A DNA stretch of 64,000 bases, from assembly GCA_015709715.1 (NCBI GenBank), contig CP054184.1, positions 2,031,001-2,095,000 of the forward strand. Reading direction: 5' to 3'. The stretch's first letter is position 1, and every line of letters starts with the position of its first letter. Below the pieces are notes generated by a model. That model searched no databases and was not told where the DNA came from. It worked only from the letters and a program-made list of their open reading frames with translations. A program made the position numbers and the translations under genes. Source of the DNA: Nitrospira sp. (lineage in GTDB: Bacteria; Nitrospirota; Nitrospiria; Nitrospirales; Nitrospiraceae). Positions 63,932 to 64,000 of this stretch are shown piece by piece.

Positions 63932-64000
63932 ATGCGTATTCTGGTCATTGAAGACGAAACCAAAGTCGGCTCCTTCATCAAACGGGCCCTCGAAGAAGAA
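63932..64000 (+). CDS. OmpR-type response regulator, start only
   Basis: The 23 visible residues, MRILVIEDETKVGSFIKRAL plus EEE, are the beginning of a receiver domain with the acidic pair ED. The sequence is typical of CusR/heavy-metal and QseB-like OmpR-family regulators. The rest lies beyond the window, so the DNA-binding part and any sensor kinase partner cannot be seen. Confidence 0.85.
   Translation, partial: MRILVIEDETKVGSFIKRALEEE

Noticed and set aside
1..64000. CRISPR array
   Set aside because: No series of short repeats separated by unique spacers of equal size is seen; the only tandem repeat is inside the secreted peptide gene at 50139-50363.

Overview
The window reads as a chromosome segment of a GC-rich, Gram-negative chemolithotroph. 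The style of the gene set and of the proteins is most like Nitrospira or a close relative: HME-RND metal efflux, many hybrid histidine kinases, a P-type glycine decarboxylase with a distant gcvT, small unannotated lipoproteins and a DUF502 protein. This assignment is an inference from gene content; no rRNA or other strong taxonomic marker is present.

Region 1 (1-6.4 kb) opens with a sigma-54 activator diverging from an exported DsbA-like thiol oxidoreductase. An insertion-sequence graveyard follows: decayed IS3, IS30 and IS110 pieces, and one intact IS5 element (4518-5695) with 18-bp terminal inverted repeats and a CTAA target duplication. Region 2 (6.4-15.8 kb, all minus strand) is a copper/silver detoxification block: a small Cys/Met-bearing exported protein, then a CusC/TolC, CusB, CusA efflux operon, and upstream of it a copZ-copA operon. 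Region 3 (15.9-16.9 kb) holds decayed fragments of IS3, GrpB-like and Fic/Doc genes. Region 4 (17-29 kb) is regulatory: an Fnr/Crp-type regulator with an FNR-like cysteine triad, a CRP/FNR-like palindrome, two paralogous hybrid histidine kinases around a stand-alone receiver protein, a minimal chemoreceptor and a FliL-like protein. It ends in a decayed 3' piece of a type I restriction gene (hsdR) and an IS3 relic.

Region 5 (30,631-38,577) is an integrative element of about 7.9 kb inserted in the 3' half of tRNA-Gly(GCC). A perfect 49-bp direct repeat marks attL and attR, and the tyrosine integrase abuts the intact tRNA. The cargo is a translationally coupled set of a MIG-type T:G mismatch glycosylase, an m5C methyltransferase and an HNH nuclease; a coupled three-gene cassette of unknown function (a TIGR04255-type protein plus two unknowns); and small DNA-binding and zinc-finger proteins. 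The MIG-methylase-HNH module and the unknown trio are the most interesting parts of the window.

Region 6 (38.6-64 kb) is dense core chromosome: small conserved proteins, Trm112-like, DUF502, GNAT, two SmpA-like lipoproteins, LOG, a beta-CASP nuclease, a P1 aminopeptidase, FIST, FKBP, GcvT, NUDIX, a repeat-bearing secreted peptide, Mug glycosylase, ribokinase with a nucleoside hydrolase, an FGE-fold protein lacking the catalytic cysteines, GcvP, an SdhA-type flavoprotein, a zinc-ribbon/ankyrin/TPR - DUF898 - M48 protease group, and the start of an OmpR-type response regulator cut by the window end. Several genes in this part seem to have leaderless transcripts.
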